Below the pieces are notes generated by a model. That model saw only the letters and a list, made by a program, of their open reading frames with translations, did no database searches and was not told the DNA's origin. A program made the position numbers and the translations under genes. 64,000 nt of DNA from Linnemannia schmuckeri (taxonomy: Eukaryota > Mortierellomycota > Mortierellomycetes > Mortierellales > Mortierellaceae), in assembly GCA_029449235.1 (NCBI GenBank), contig JANATG010000002.1, positions 868,001 through 932,000 on the forward strand, given 5' to 3'. Of the stretch, positions 47,742 through 59,755 are shown piece by piece (positions within the stretch are counted from its first letter, which is position 1; every line of letters begins with the position of its first letter).

Positions 47742-50676
47742 CATGCAGGTGTATGAAATGAAAACAAAAGCGAGAACAAAAAATGTAGAGACGTGGGAGA
47801 AAAAAGATGGGAAAGACATACTCGATTGATATATTACAAAAAGGTACTTACATGCTAGAGTTGTTCCATCCAATGGATCGGGTAACGACAGCAATGGCAG
47901 CAAACGCAGCAGGGACAATCCATCCAAGAACATGCGCCAACCAAGCACGAGTCGACAACCAGTTCGAGTTCCAAACCGTGTGCAAATGCAAGTTCACAAT
48001 AATTAATGATAACCAGGCTGTAGTCGAGATCGCTCCAAACAATAAGTACGCGCCCTGGGCCTCACACAGCTTGTTGTTGTACGATGACGCGGGTGTGACA
48101 CCATTGGCAGCACACTGGACACGACTTGGGTTTCCGTAAGACGGCGCGACTGCAGAACTGAAGAGACACGCGGCAATGGCGGCAAACAGGATCAGGTTAC
48201 TTGGGTGCTGCAGTTTGTCGGGCAGGACAATGTAGGAGATAACCAGGATGAGAGATAGACCGGCAGATATACCCTTGAGGATATCAGAAATAAAGAAGCC
48301 CTTGTCGAGGATGCCGGGTTTGTAGAATGCGTTCGTTTGTGGGCAGGGCAGGCAGCATCCACATCCACAATTGGCATCGTCCGTATTTCGAAGCCCGCCG
48401 GAGCTTGCAAACTCTAGGTCGGGAACAAATGGTGGTAGGCACGCGTCTAATGGCGCAGCGCATGTTGTGTTGCTGCTCTTAACTATTTGCGGATAAATAC
48501 AGTGGGATATTAGGTTAGGATATTTCTACTGAATGACATTGCAAACAGCTCCTAAAGTCGCAGATAGAAAACGACGGTGGCTTACATGGTACACTGTTGC
48601 AGGAGGTATCGGGCTGGAATGGTACACCACCACCAGGGTACATGTCAGTGCCCGAGACGGGCTTTGAACAGTCAGGTAGTGGATTTGCTGGGAGCATATT
48701 GATTGACATGAGAAAGTCGACACTGGATTGACACGCATCAATGACTGCCTTGCATGTTGACTCACAGGCAAAGAGGACATTATAGTTGCTGCCTACAAGA
48801 GTAATCGAATAGCAGAGTTTTAGTCCTCTAAGTCAACGTGTTGAAAACAACATATCTGTCAATGGTGTTTTGAATGCAGACGTTCGGACAATACCTTCTC
48901 CTGTGAAGACAGGCCGCGGGTATGCGGATGAGCAGGCATACGAGAGAAATATAGAACTGCATGGATCAGGTAGATTCTTAACCAGATCGATACCCGATGC
49001 CGTTAGGCCGGCTTCCACAGCTGCGACGGTGGTATTATCCGGCACCCATACTTGGTAATCGATGAATCCTTTACAGATCGCGCCATCATATGTCACCACT
49101 AGTATGAGCAATAAAAGACACGTTGAGTCAGTTTACTTTCCTGATAACTGAGATTGGTGTGCAAGGAAAAAATCGACAGGGGTCGAGAGTGATTGGATTG
49201 ATTTGAATGTAGCACAGAGATGAGATGATGAGAACGATGGGAAAGAGAGATATGAAGATGATCCTGGATACAGGAGTGGTCATATGTTTGTTAACAGTGA
49301 AGTACCCGAACCCATGTAAGACGCAATCTCGTCGATCCTGTATTGGAATTTGAATGTTTATCGATAGATATATCTGATAACGGCAATAGATACAACCTCG
49401 AGCTAGGTCACACAAAGCTAGAAAAAAATGCTCAACCGACCGGATCGCCGCCATGAGCACTTTCACTCATTTGTATGCCTGGAAAGTGGAGTCAACCAGG
49501 TCCCATCAATCACCCAATCCAAGCTGGCCCTGAGTGGATGAACGTATGAGAATGGACGGGTAGGTATGTCGATAAAAGTACGTGCACACACTCAATCCCA
49601 ATACTGAAAACGGTGCCTGAAATTCACCCAGAGACTGATGGTGCCTGAATGACAGACACTCCAGAACGGATGAAGGTGAAAAATAATCAACAAAAAAGAT
49701 TGGTTCAGTTCCGGGGACTTGTTCATAACGTTTTAACCGGATCGAGGCAACATGAATAATCCATTTGTGTTCAGGTTCAACAGTCGTCTTTGCTATCCAG
49801 CCCACTCTCCAGCTCTTATTTGTGAATGGATAAACACTCAACCAAAATGCTCCCGCGAACGTAATTGTCAGAGTCCAAAACCCACACTACGGGTTCTTAA
49901 TAAACTTTTTTTCTTCTCTTGTTCCTCTAATTCAGTTGTCGTAGGTAATAAACCATGATCGAGGATGGTTGTTGTCAGAGTTCAAATGACCAAGCGGAAG
50001 GGAAAATGAAATCAGAGATGTGGGGTGGATGAAATTGCGATGAGGTGGGTGAGACGGGTGAAGAAGGTTTCTATAACGTCAGGAGGAGGATGGTGTGTGG
50101 CATGGAAAGGAGATCAATGTTCGGCATGTTGGTATTCACCCATGGGTAGGAGGCCTGCCGGACAAAAAGGATAAGATGGATGAACTCATGAAGATAAAAA
50201 GCGGAACCAAAAAAGTTTACTTTCCCAGTCTCTCGTTCCCACTATGACAATGAGAACACCTGACCCGAAGCAGTTTTTGAAACGTTCTGTACTTCGCTTC
50301 TCTTCCGATGTTGGAGAAAAGTGGAGTCCCATCACTACTCCCTCATTCCTCTTTTTTATGGTGAATATCGTTTTGTACATTTCGTCCATGAGTAATTCCG
50401 AACAAAATTTGTTGGCTAGTCGGGTGGCGATGATTGAAATGAAAAGTGGAGAGAGGAGGGACAGTCTATGCGCAAATAAACTAGACTAACAATTGATATG
50501 AAGTGTGGCGTGCAGGAATGAAATCGGATTGAAGTATGTAAGAGCGGGGATGATAATGCAAGTTACTTACTGGACCCAAAGGCGTGGACCTCTTGGATTG
50601 TGAACGTGAGCGAGAGAGCCGCCAGCGACGCGAGCAAACCGGTCGATGGTTGGTTGAAAAAAGATAAACCACGCAT
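47024..50676 (-). CDS. Frizzled/Smoothened-like seven-helix receptor with Cys-rich ectodomain
   Basis: Plasma-membrane receptor of the Frizzled superfamily; ligand unknown. Exons on the minus strand: 50676-50571, 49098-48895, 48792-48586, 48482-47852, 47600-47024. Phases match and give 574 aa. Residues 1 to about 31 look like a signal peptide (GLLASLAALSLTFTIQEVHA). The ectodomain (about 36-235) is Cys-rich (CSSIFLSYACSSAYPRP, FACESTCKAVIDAC, NCGCGCCLPCP), with several pairs spaced as in a Frizzled CRD. Seven hydrophobic helices follow: GLSLILVISYIVL, NLILFAAIAACLF, TAWLSLIIVNLHL, LGWIVPAAFAAIAVV, APLGVIMIPSILLHI, ALALVISSCVLVYW and FMMIAEGLVSTPGLWIFLLFF. Right after helix 7 comes KESIVQEW, reminiscent of the KTxxxW motif used for Dishevelled binding in animals. 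The tail is short, with CCGGRRRSRK. Intron 1 (1472 bp) is long, so exon 1 is the least certain part; a missed small exon is possible. Confidence 0.83.
47710..47740. repeat. 31-base A homopolymer in receptor intron 4
   Basis: Uninterrupted A run on the plus strand (T in the sense strand), inside the intron 47601-47851. Confidence 0.95.
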
Positions 50677-53600
50677 GATTTGATCTTTGCTCTATGGGTA
50701 GCGAAAATATATCTGAGAAGGTTTACGTGAAGGGAGAAGGGGAAAGAGGAAATGAAAAAGCTGGGATGGAGCCTCAGATGGTGAGATGTGTGATATAAAC
50801 AGGAGAGAGAAGATTGTCGAGTAAGGAAAGGGGTATAAGGAGTGGATGCGGAAGGTAGTATCGACAAGTGGATGGAGAGGGAAGGAGGATGAAGGGAAGA
50901 GTGGGGAAGGGAAGAGTGAGGAAGGGAAGATGATCCTGTGAAAGGAGGTAGAGGGCGCCTGAGGAGAAAGGAAGGAGAAGAGTGAATAAGAAAGAGATAA
51001 AACGAGAGAGGAAGAGAGGAGAGTGGCGAGCTGAAGAAGAAGTAGGAGAAGAAAAAAAGAAGAAAGAAGAGAAGAAGAGCAAGAGAAGAGAGAGAGAAGA
51101 AAAGGAAGGAAAAGAAGGAAAAGAAGAGAAGTGAGAGTGGACGGAGAAATGAGAACCAACTGGACAAAAGAAACAAACACATAGGGATATGGCGTATTGC
51201 ACACAGACAGAAAATGAAGTAGGAGCCGAAGACACATAAACAATTGGGTACTGAACAATAACGGACAAGGGACATGGCTGAAGCGAAGAGCGAGTGAGCG
51301 GAGTAAACAATGGGCATGAAAAGTGGCAGGGTGTATCCACTTCAATGGTATTGTACCATGAACACGCCCAAAGAGAGAGAGAGACAGTATCGCTCTCACT
51401 TGTTCGTCTGAATGGAAAAATACACACAGACACGCCCGCCCAGCCCATTTGAACTTTACTCATTCATATTCACAGAACAAAAAAAATAAACAAGCCAGCC
51501 AATCCCCACCAACCAACCCAATGCTCGCCCGTCCGTTCGTGAGTCTTGAGCGGATGCTCTCACTTCAATGCGCCAACGCCAACAACAACACTCGACTTAG
51601 ACAATAAACAACAACAAACAAGTAATCGCGAAATATCTCTTTTTTTCGGATAACTACTCATATAGACAATCCGCACACATATGCACAACAGGGATTTAAC
51701 CTGCCTACCTGCCTGCCTATCCAGCCAGTCAGGGTACCATGGCTCCTTATTCATCCAGCAGGTCACTTTGCATAAAAATTACTGATTGTGCGGGGACATG
51801 ACTGGACATAGCTGTGTCCTTTTTGATCATAAATGAAAGCAAGACACAGACGCGCTTGAAAAATTCTACATTACAGAAGGACAGACAGAAAGTTCCTTCT
51901 CGGCTGAGCACGAAAGAATCAACCCTCTCTCTGTGTCCGTCCGTCCCCTTTCCCTTCGACCGACTAATGAGTACGAGACACAAAGAGAAACGAATGCCCT
52001 ATTTTTTTCCCCTTCCTATGTTTTAATATCGAGATTTTTGAGAAAACGGTTACAAGGATTTTGCCATGATGAACAGAATGAACACAAAGGACAGTTGCAG
52101 GTGTGATTGTGAATTGGCATATGATCGAGTGGGCACAAAAATGAATAAAAGTCTTTGTTCATCACAAATGCATATTTCCAACTGTTTGTTGTGCAACTGT
52201 AAAAGCGAGTACAAATGGAGGAAAACATAGCCCTGATAGCCCTCCGTAGGTCTAAAGAAAGAGAAGTGAGAAGGCAAGTCCTTGTATCCGCAGAGCTAAA
52301 CTTCCTTGTTTTTTCGCTTTCCATTGCACGTTTAAAGGAGTAAAGCCCTGTTGTTTGACATGGTTTGAAGTTGATATGGAAGGAAATTTGCACTAGTTTT
52401 GTCAAGATGTTTACCCTCTTCTTGGTCACGATAAAAGTACGGGTAGAGCAAGAGCAAAGGAAACGAGGTCAAGAGGAGCACGGGTCTTTGGCCACGCACC
52501 GGTTAATTCTCCAAATTAGATCTAAGGAGAATGGAACTCATCAGAGAGAAAAAGATAGGGCTAGACTCTTTTTTTATTCTCGACATTCTTCTTTCTCACT
52601 CTCGTGGGTGCATTGTTCACGAAAGAAGAAAAAATACAGTTTCTGATAGGTAATTTTGTCTCCACGCGCATCTTTTTTTTTTTATTTGCTCTCAATTACA
52701 TGAAGAGATAGCCTGCCTGCCTGCTTGCCTACCTGTGCCTCCTCTCTTTCTCATTTCACATTGTGTTTTTATTTTTTAAAGTCGAGTCTGCATCGATACT
52801 TTTATTCTCCTATTCGTCCTTGTGGTCCGCATCGAGATTTACCCCTATTCCACTCTTGAAAAGAAGGTCAGTGGAGAGGGCAGTTGTTTGGTTAGGGTAG
52901 CTGCCCCTACCTGCCCCAACCTGCCCCTACCTGCCACCTCAATCTTTCCATTGTTGTTCTCGTCGAATTTTTTTTCTTGTGTATGCGGTGCTCACAAGAT
53001 TAATATTATAGCTGTATCCCTCCCTTTTCTTCTTCTGTTTTCTTCTCTTGTCCCTCTGTATGATCGAGTCGTTAAGAGGGTTACACAAAAGACGGGTCGA
53101 GAGAAAGCAGATACAACCCAAATCAAACTAAAGTAACGGTTACCTTGTAGGCAGATGAAAAGAGAGTCTCCCAGCATTTTTTGCGTTTATGCTGACAACA
53201 ACCATATTTCAGATTCTTTATCCATCTATCCATGATGAGCGAGCAAGAGTATGAGAACCATCATGAACACAAGGCAAAAATGTGGATGGAAGCGAGTGCT
53301 AAGAAGAATAATTGGGCTTGTTTCAAAGTGCCGTAGTGCATGAGGACATACACATGGAATGCATGCATGCACACACGGGCGAGTACTGCAGAGGAGGATT
53401 GAGCAATAAGTTTTTTGCCCCGCATGAATTTTCGAAAATATTCACCGTTAGTCATTATTTCATTCAGAGACTCTCCTTCAAACCAGGGGTGCCCCTCCGT
53501 GCCCCTATCGCTCCCTCAGCTCCCACGACCCCCTTTTGCATCTTGCTTTTTGTGTACAGATCTACGAAAGGGCGTGTGAATTGGACTTATGGACCTTTAA

Positions 53601-55220
53601 AGCTATCGGCCTGGATCAGCCTAGAGCGGTTTTGTTGCATTTGATATGGGATACGCTATGACAAACACGGCATTGTCCTTTTCTTCTCGTTCGTTCCTCT
53701 TTCATACTCCTCTTTTCACAATAGTCAACAGAAGAAAAGGTAATAACCTTTTGGCTTCTAGTCGTGCGCGTCTATCCTGATATACGAGAACTGGACCTGA
53801 TAGCAACTGAACACTTACTTAGCCCGGGGATCAATGACCATGGAAACGAGAATCAATGAACTGAGATGGAGATGCATGTGAATGAATGGGGATGACGATA
53901 GTTAATTTTTCTCAAGGTTCCCGTTCGTTTTTAGGTCTCAGCATCAGAGCCGTACTACCCATCGATTTTCCGTAATACTCCCTCCCCCTTCACCACGAGG
54001 CCACAACTCATCGCTCATTTTCCAACTCCCTTTCACCTTCCTCCACACAGCATTTCATCCACAGAATACACATACACGATAGTGTTTTCCTCCAGCTCTG
54101 AAAGCGAAAGAAGCACTGAAGTAAACCCCAAATATGTGTTTGAAGGACCGCCTTGTGAACTATTTGGTGTTTTTGTTCTTTCCCTACATTCCTCATTCCT
54201 TTCCATGCACTTCCTCACTCCCTACCTCCCGATACTTGTCCTCACTTTCATGCATGTTTGCCACTTTTAAGTAAATCTCCCCTCGTCACCCGCATTTCTC
54301 ATACTCAGGTTTACGACTCACACGCTCTGTCTAATAACCCTCCCATTGCAGCACCGACCACCTCACTGCTTTGGCTTTCCTTTCCTTCCCCATCGATCGA
54401 ATTCCGCTTTATCAGCAATTTCATCGCTTTACATAAAATGAACAAAAAGAAAAAAATCACACAGCCGTTGTACACTGGCCTTATCATGCTCTTGTGTTTA
54501 TTATTTTGTCCGAGCGTGCAGAGGCGCGTGTGTTGCGCCTTTTGTGTTTTGCTGCTTACCTCTTATCATCAATTTTTTTTTCGGTCGTACCCTTGCATCC
54601 ACGTATGTTATTTTTGTGTTGTGTTGATACGCCTACAATCACCACTTTGTGTTACTCGCTACTGGACGAAAGGGATAAGCATGGAGGTTGTAAAAGTGGG
54701 TAGTAAAGTAGGCAAAATGTCAAAAGAATCAGACTATCTATGCCTCTTGCCTTCTCCACAAAAGGGCTTTTTTTCTTTTTCTTTTTTTTTTTTTTTTTTT
54801 TCTCTTCAAGGAAACCGCGCGTAATACATTCTTCATTCGCCTGTTTGCAGACCAATGCCTTTCTTTTATTTTCCGATCCTTGCGAGAAACACAATAGCAT
54901 GGTTGTGCCCCTGATGATCTTAGTAATGCTAAATTTTTTATGCTTCTTTCTGAAGAATAATCACGTACTTTCTGCATGCAAAGAAGCATCTTTCAGTGGA
55001 ATAGTATAATATAGAACGGAAGGTACTAGAAATCGGTATTTTGGCCTAAACGCAAATTGTAAGAACAGATGTTTCAAAAAGGAGCGCGTTTTTTATAAAA
55101 AAATGCTATGTGCAATTAAGTATACTAATACTAAAGGTTACTCATCCAATCTCTCTCTCTCTGTTCTCCGCCAGCTACTGCTTTCTTCTGCTGGCTCAAT
55201 ATCTACAACTCATCCAACTC
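50677..55220. other. 4.5-kb gene-poor spacer
   Basis: The purine-rich tract 50840-51140 (C/T-rich in the receptor sense) produces long but compositional open frames. Also seen are short GCCTGCCTACCT-type repeats near 51700-51720 and 52710-52735, a TACCTGCCCC repeat at about 52897-52940, and a T run near 54781-54802. No gene is supported. Confidence 0.5.
52897..52940. repeat. Short tandem repeat of CTGCCCCTAC/CTGCCCCAAC
   Basis: Four degenerate copies of a 10-11 bp unit lie head to tail. Confidence 0.6.
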
Positions 55221-57669
55221 TTACTGCGGGATGGCTTGAGGCGCACCTTTGACAACAGACACTTCCACAAAAGGCCCACCCTGTGGTCCACCCACCGGCC
55301 GCTTCGCACTTCCTGTCGTTGCAGCTCCTGTTGCAGACCCGGCAACACCATACGAATCATGGTACGAGCTCGAGTCCACTTTTGGCACCCCTCCTTCACC
55401 AATTGACGCTTTGTACGGCGCCTCTACCCCTTGTCCTTGTCCATGCGCGACTTGATAAGCCCCCTGTTCAGGAGTTCCCATACTCGCTCCTGAAGACGGC
55501 GGAGGAGGGTAGTACACCGTTCCTGGAGACGGAACAGGTGCAGGGACAACTTCTGGCTGGTATGAGCGACGGTAAAGGTGTCCGTTCTCGTCGACATATT
55601 GCACACCTTCGCCTGGTACTCCGCTAGAATAGGCGACTTCTGTGCTGGGGCGGTGGTGGAATGTATGGTCGGGTGCTTGTTGCAGATAGGGAGGGTACTG
55701 CTGCTGGTGTTGTTCGTATCCGGTGTATCCTACTTGCTGAGGTTGGGGTTGGGGCTGTTGTTGATGATAGAGTGATTGGTCGTAGACAGTCGGAGAGACG
55801 GTGGTGGATGATGGAGGTGATAATGGGGAATGGTGATTGGTTGGGATATGTCCAGCGGCACCAGCCACAACAACAGCAGCAGGTCCAGCACCACCATTAT
55901 GATGATGTCCGTGTCCGTTGGTGGGGTCACCAGCACCCCCTGGAGCACCACCAGTGCAAGGAGCAGCATGAGATCCGGACTCAAGCTTAGAAGACGACGA
56001 GGCGGCCACGGCATCATCACCCTTCTTCCAAGTCCGTCTAAAGAACAAAAACGCTACCGCCGCAATTACAACCGCAACTCCCGCACAAATACCTCCAATC
56101 GCCCCGCCTGAAAGGCCTCCTTTCCCAGTTCCATTACCTCCATTACCCCCCATCCCACCATTCCCACTACCACCACCTCCACTCCCAGTCCCACCAGCAG
56201 TAGTCGAAGGGGTATAAGAAGTCTTCCACTGGCCTGTCGACAACGAAAGCAACAACAAGTTATCCAATCCCGAAGGCAATCCACCTTCTACACTAGGATT
56301 GTTATAGAACCCTCCCCAGATGATAAAGGTGTCGTCGACGATTGTACAGGCTGCATTGCCACGTCCACGTCCCGAGGCGAGCGGGATTGCGGTCCATGTC
56401 CAGGTGATGGTGTTGAGGATGTAGACGTTTGGGTCGGCTGTGGTTGCCCCGTTGAGGAATCCGCTGAACACTGCCACCAAAGAGCCATCGGCATCTATTG
56501 CATAAAAAAAATGGAGATAGGGAGGCAGTGAGTGGGTGAGAGCGAAAGGGATGGGGGAAAGGAGATGGGCTAGGATGAGGCGATTTCTTTTAGGGAGAGG
56601 GAGTGAGGAGGAGATGAAGGGGATGGGCACAGGCAGATAGGCATGTATATCTCGTTTTTCTTTTTTTGCAGTGCCGGTCATCATGCAAAAAAAAACCAAC
56701 AACAGACAGATCGAACAAAAAATAAAAAGAAAGGCAAATGACTTACTGCTGGCGGCACAGTGCGCAATGCGGCTCTGGCTGAATGGTCCGCTTGACGCCT
56801 ATGAACAAACAACCAACAAGTGACGTTTTTCCGGAGTAAATAACACAGTTCCACAACCTTGTCAGCGTGTCAAACATACGCCCGTGCATCCATTCCATAC
56901 CCTCTCAGTGTGCAACTCCAAAATCAACAAAAAAAAAAATCAAAACCGGTACCTGAGTAGCCCATCCTCCACTGATAGGATTATAAGTCCAAAGACTCTG
57001 CGGGTAGTTCCCCGCATTAACGCCGCCAATCAACAACATCGTCGCCGACCGCTTGACCCAAACAGCCGCATACGTCGAACTATTCTGAGGCGCAGACGCC
57101 GGCATGGCCGTCTCAATCATCGACCCCGTCGACGGATCATAGGTGTTCAAAACATTCGTACTCACCGCCCCTGCGGGCCCTGCATTACCTCCCAAGATAT
57201 AAATCTTGGATCCCGCCAAATTGGAGACTGCATAAAAGTCTCTCCGACTCGTATCTGCTACCTGTGGCGGATTGGCCGCCGACCAGGTCTTGGACGAGAT
57301 ATCAAAAGTGTTGACCCAATTCGCCGCAACCTGGTTGGTACTCGCTGCAGTATCACGACCAAATGTAATAAACGAGGACCCGTCAGAGGCTACACCTGCA
57401 GAATGAAAGGCATTGTAAGGGCCCGGTGGGGATATAGAGGACCAGGCTGGAGAGGAGGTGGTCCAGGGAGAGGAGAGATCGAGGGCCCAAAAGGCTTGGA
57501 TGAGGTTGTCGGCGTAGGTGGCTCCGCCTTGGATGTAGAAAGTGTTTCCAACTTTTGCGAACGCTGCTCCTCCACAGGGCTGGGGCTGGGCTTGTGCCAG
57601 GAGTAGTAGAGATGATGATGATGAAGAGAAGATGGTTAAACCCGCAAGGGCTAGTAATGAGATGTGCAT
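55221..57669 (-). CDS. Secreted kelch-type beta-propeller with one transmembrane helix and Pro/Gln/Tyr-rich tail
   Basis: Receptor-like surface protein of unknown ligand. Exons on the minus strand: 57669-56953, 56798-56747, 56494-55221. Phases match and give 680 aa. The N-terminus is a signal peptide (MHISLLALAGLTIFSSSSSS, then cleavage near AQAQP). Kelch-like blades run from about 32 to 350: NTFYIQGGATYADN, SSFITFGRDTAAS, SKIYILGGNAGPAG, TMLLIGGVNAGNY, GSLVAVFSGFLNGA and TFIIWGGFYNN. A Gly/Ser/Asn linker leads to a single helix (about 388-408, GICAGVAVVIAAVAFLFF) followed by RRTWKK, the expected stop-transfer charges. The cytosolic tail of about 270 residues is rich in His, Pro, Gln and Tyr. 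The blades lack an obvious galactose-oxidase copper site, so an adhesion or sensing role is only inferred. The small 52-bp middle exon is supported by phase. Confidence 0.85.
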
Positions 57670-59021
57670 TCTGTATGTTTTAGTGTGTGTCGTATGGAGA
57701 GTGGGTGTTGTGGATATGTCTGTGCTGTGTGTGCGGAGAGATTAGGGAGAGTGAGGGAGGGAAAAGGATGAAGAGGAGAAAAAGAATAGGAATGATGCGA
57801 ATTGAAGGAAAGGATATGCCGTTGCGACAAGGATTAAAGGCAGGAAGGAAAAGGTAAGGAGAAGAGAGAAGGAGAAAATATGGGAAAAGAAAAAGAAAAA
57901 AATGGAGAGATGAGTAAGATGGAAGACAAAGAAGAAAGATGAGAACATGGATGCGGATGGTCAAGTAAAAGGAGGAGGTGGTAGGGACCGTTCAATGTAT
58001 GTATATTTCTATTGGCAAAAGGAAAGAAACCTAGGGACCGCACATGGATTGAGAAAAAGAAGGGAGTTGAAAAAGAAGAAAAGAAGAATGAGAAAAGGGA
58101 GGGGGCTGGAAAACAGAGGATAGCAAGGATAAGGGCAAAGGCAACAACAACAACAACAGGTGTAAAATTAGATAAAAAGAAGTAAAAAACGCGCGGAGCG
58201 ACAAGTCATGATCTCATTCGCTCCGCTTTTATCCTTTTCGTAGTGTGTAGTACCATGTAACATGTATCTAGCGCACGACTGCGAGTCGCTAATCGTGTGT
58301 GGGATAGATACATAGATAGAGTGGATGGATGGGAGCCATGTCGTGTTGCGATAAAATCCTAAAATAATTTTGGTTGTGAGAGCGGATTTGGACGACACCG
58401 CCACACTGACACACACACGCCTGCTTGCTGGGAATAGAACACAAACAGAGGAAATGACAGGGATGGAATGTTTCAAGGCAAGAGAGGATACTTGGGAAGA
58501 GTACGTATGTACTACGCCGTTACAACAACAAGGGTTCAATGACATAGCCCTCCTCTGGCTGTCTTTAGTTAACAAGGATAAACCTCGTGCTCAGGGGTCA
58601 CTACACACATCAGGCATAATGTGCAACGCCTAGGTTTTCCATCAGGCTGAACAAAAGGGGGAGGAGATCCATGCTGAGTGGGAATGAAAGCGAGCATTGC
58701 CACATATACCTTCTCGCACTTGTCAATCGCCACTTCAAACGATTAAGTTATTGTCGACACTGCGTCTTGGTTTTACCCCGATCGAAATCGCAAAAACAGT
58801 GATACTCGGCCTGAAGCGCACTTTTTATTTTATGCGGTACGTTTGTCTAGATAATCCATGACCCTGCTTCCATTCTCTCGGAGCCGACCTGCAGGCGAAG
58901 AAGAACAATGGTCTCTTAGTTCCTTGCGGAAAGAATGAAAATCTTGAGCAAACGCATGACTTATGTTCGGTGGCTAGTGTAGTGAGACAACTCATGCATT
59001 TTTTTTCTTCTCATGCACTTT

Positions 59022-59234
59022 CAGTCGAACCTCTCTAATTCAATAAGGTCGGGGCGGAAAAATCGATGATATCGAATACTTAAAATGCCCTTAATCATCC
59101 CTAATCCAGTGCACCTCCAGATGTCTATATGGCATGGAGGAGGGGTCTTGAGCCAGCCAATTCGATATCCTACACGCTGTGAGACATGAACTTTAAGTTG
59201 GTTCCAAAAGGGTGTACCGAATAACGAATTAGAG
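59022..59234. mobile_element. Possible degenerate pogo/Tigger-like DNA transposon remnant
   Basis: It begins with CAGTCGAACCTCTCTAATTC, which resembles the CAGT..AACCTC type of terminus of pogo/Tigger elements. An inverted copy of CTCTAATTC (59033-59041) occurs as GAATTAGAG at 59226-59234. No TA duplication and no transposase are visible, so this stays tentative. Confidence 0.25.
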
Positions 59235-59718
59235 CTTTTTACCGAATAAACCGTATGTCCGGAGTAGTGGGATATTCTCTTGACTGCAATGATAGGGGAT
59301 ACAAACTGACTCCTGCGGTGAATGAGGGGATGTAGCAAACAAGAGCATTGATTAGTAACGCTGCGACACAAAAGAAAAAAAAAGTGAGATCGACTAGTGG
59401 CATCTGCATTCCTTTGAAACGCCAACACTTACATTTTCCTGGCCAGGGGATGAGGAATGGAATACATTTATCCCACAAACGGCTGGTAATTCTTGCTGAC
59501 TTAAGCAGTATGCTAGTTTATTTCGAAGGCCTTGGATCTATGCTGTTCAAGGAACTTGAAAAGGAACATGGAATCTTCCCCCTGGAGGGCAGGAGCATCT
59601 CTACAGAGTCATGCACTCGTTTGAGCGTAGACGAGTAACTATCAGGACCGCTAATTTAGAAACAACATCCAAACACAAGGTTTTTGGAAGTAAATACAGA
59701 GCTTGGAAGAAACATACA

Positions 59719-59755
59719 CACACACATATATATATATACATGCATACGCACACTC
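59719..59755. repeat. CA/TA dinucleotide microsatellite
   Basis: Short run of cacacaca followed by tatatata and CA-rich bases. Confidence 0.7.

Noticed and set aside
50481..51463. Three minus-strand frames of 229-278 codons upstream of the receptor
   Set aside because: They come from the same purine/pyrimidine-biased tract in all three frames. The real receptor exon 1 (50676-50571) lies in only one of them.
54258..54824. 188-codon plus-strand frame with hydrophobic stretches
   Set aside because: No recognisable motif. It runs into a T homopolymer that encodes poly-Phe. There is no start or splice context.
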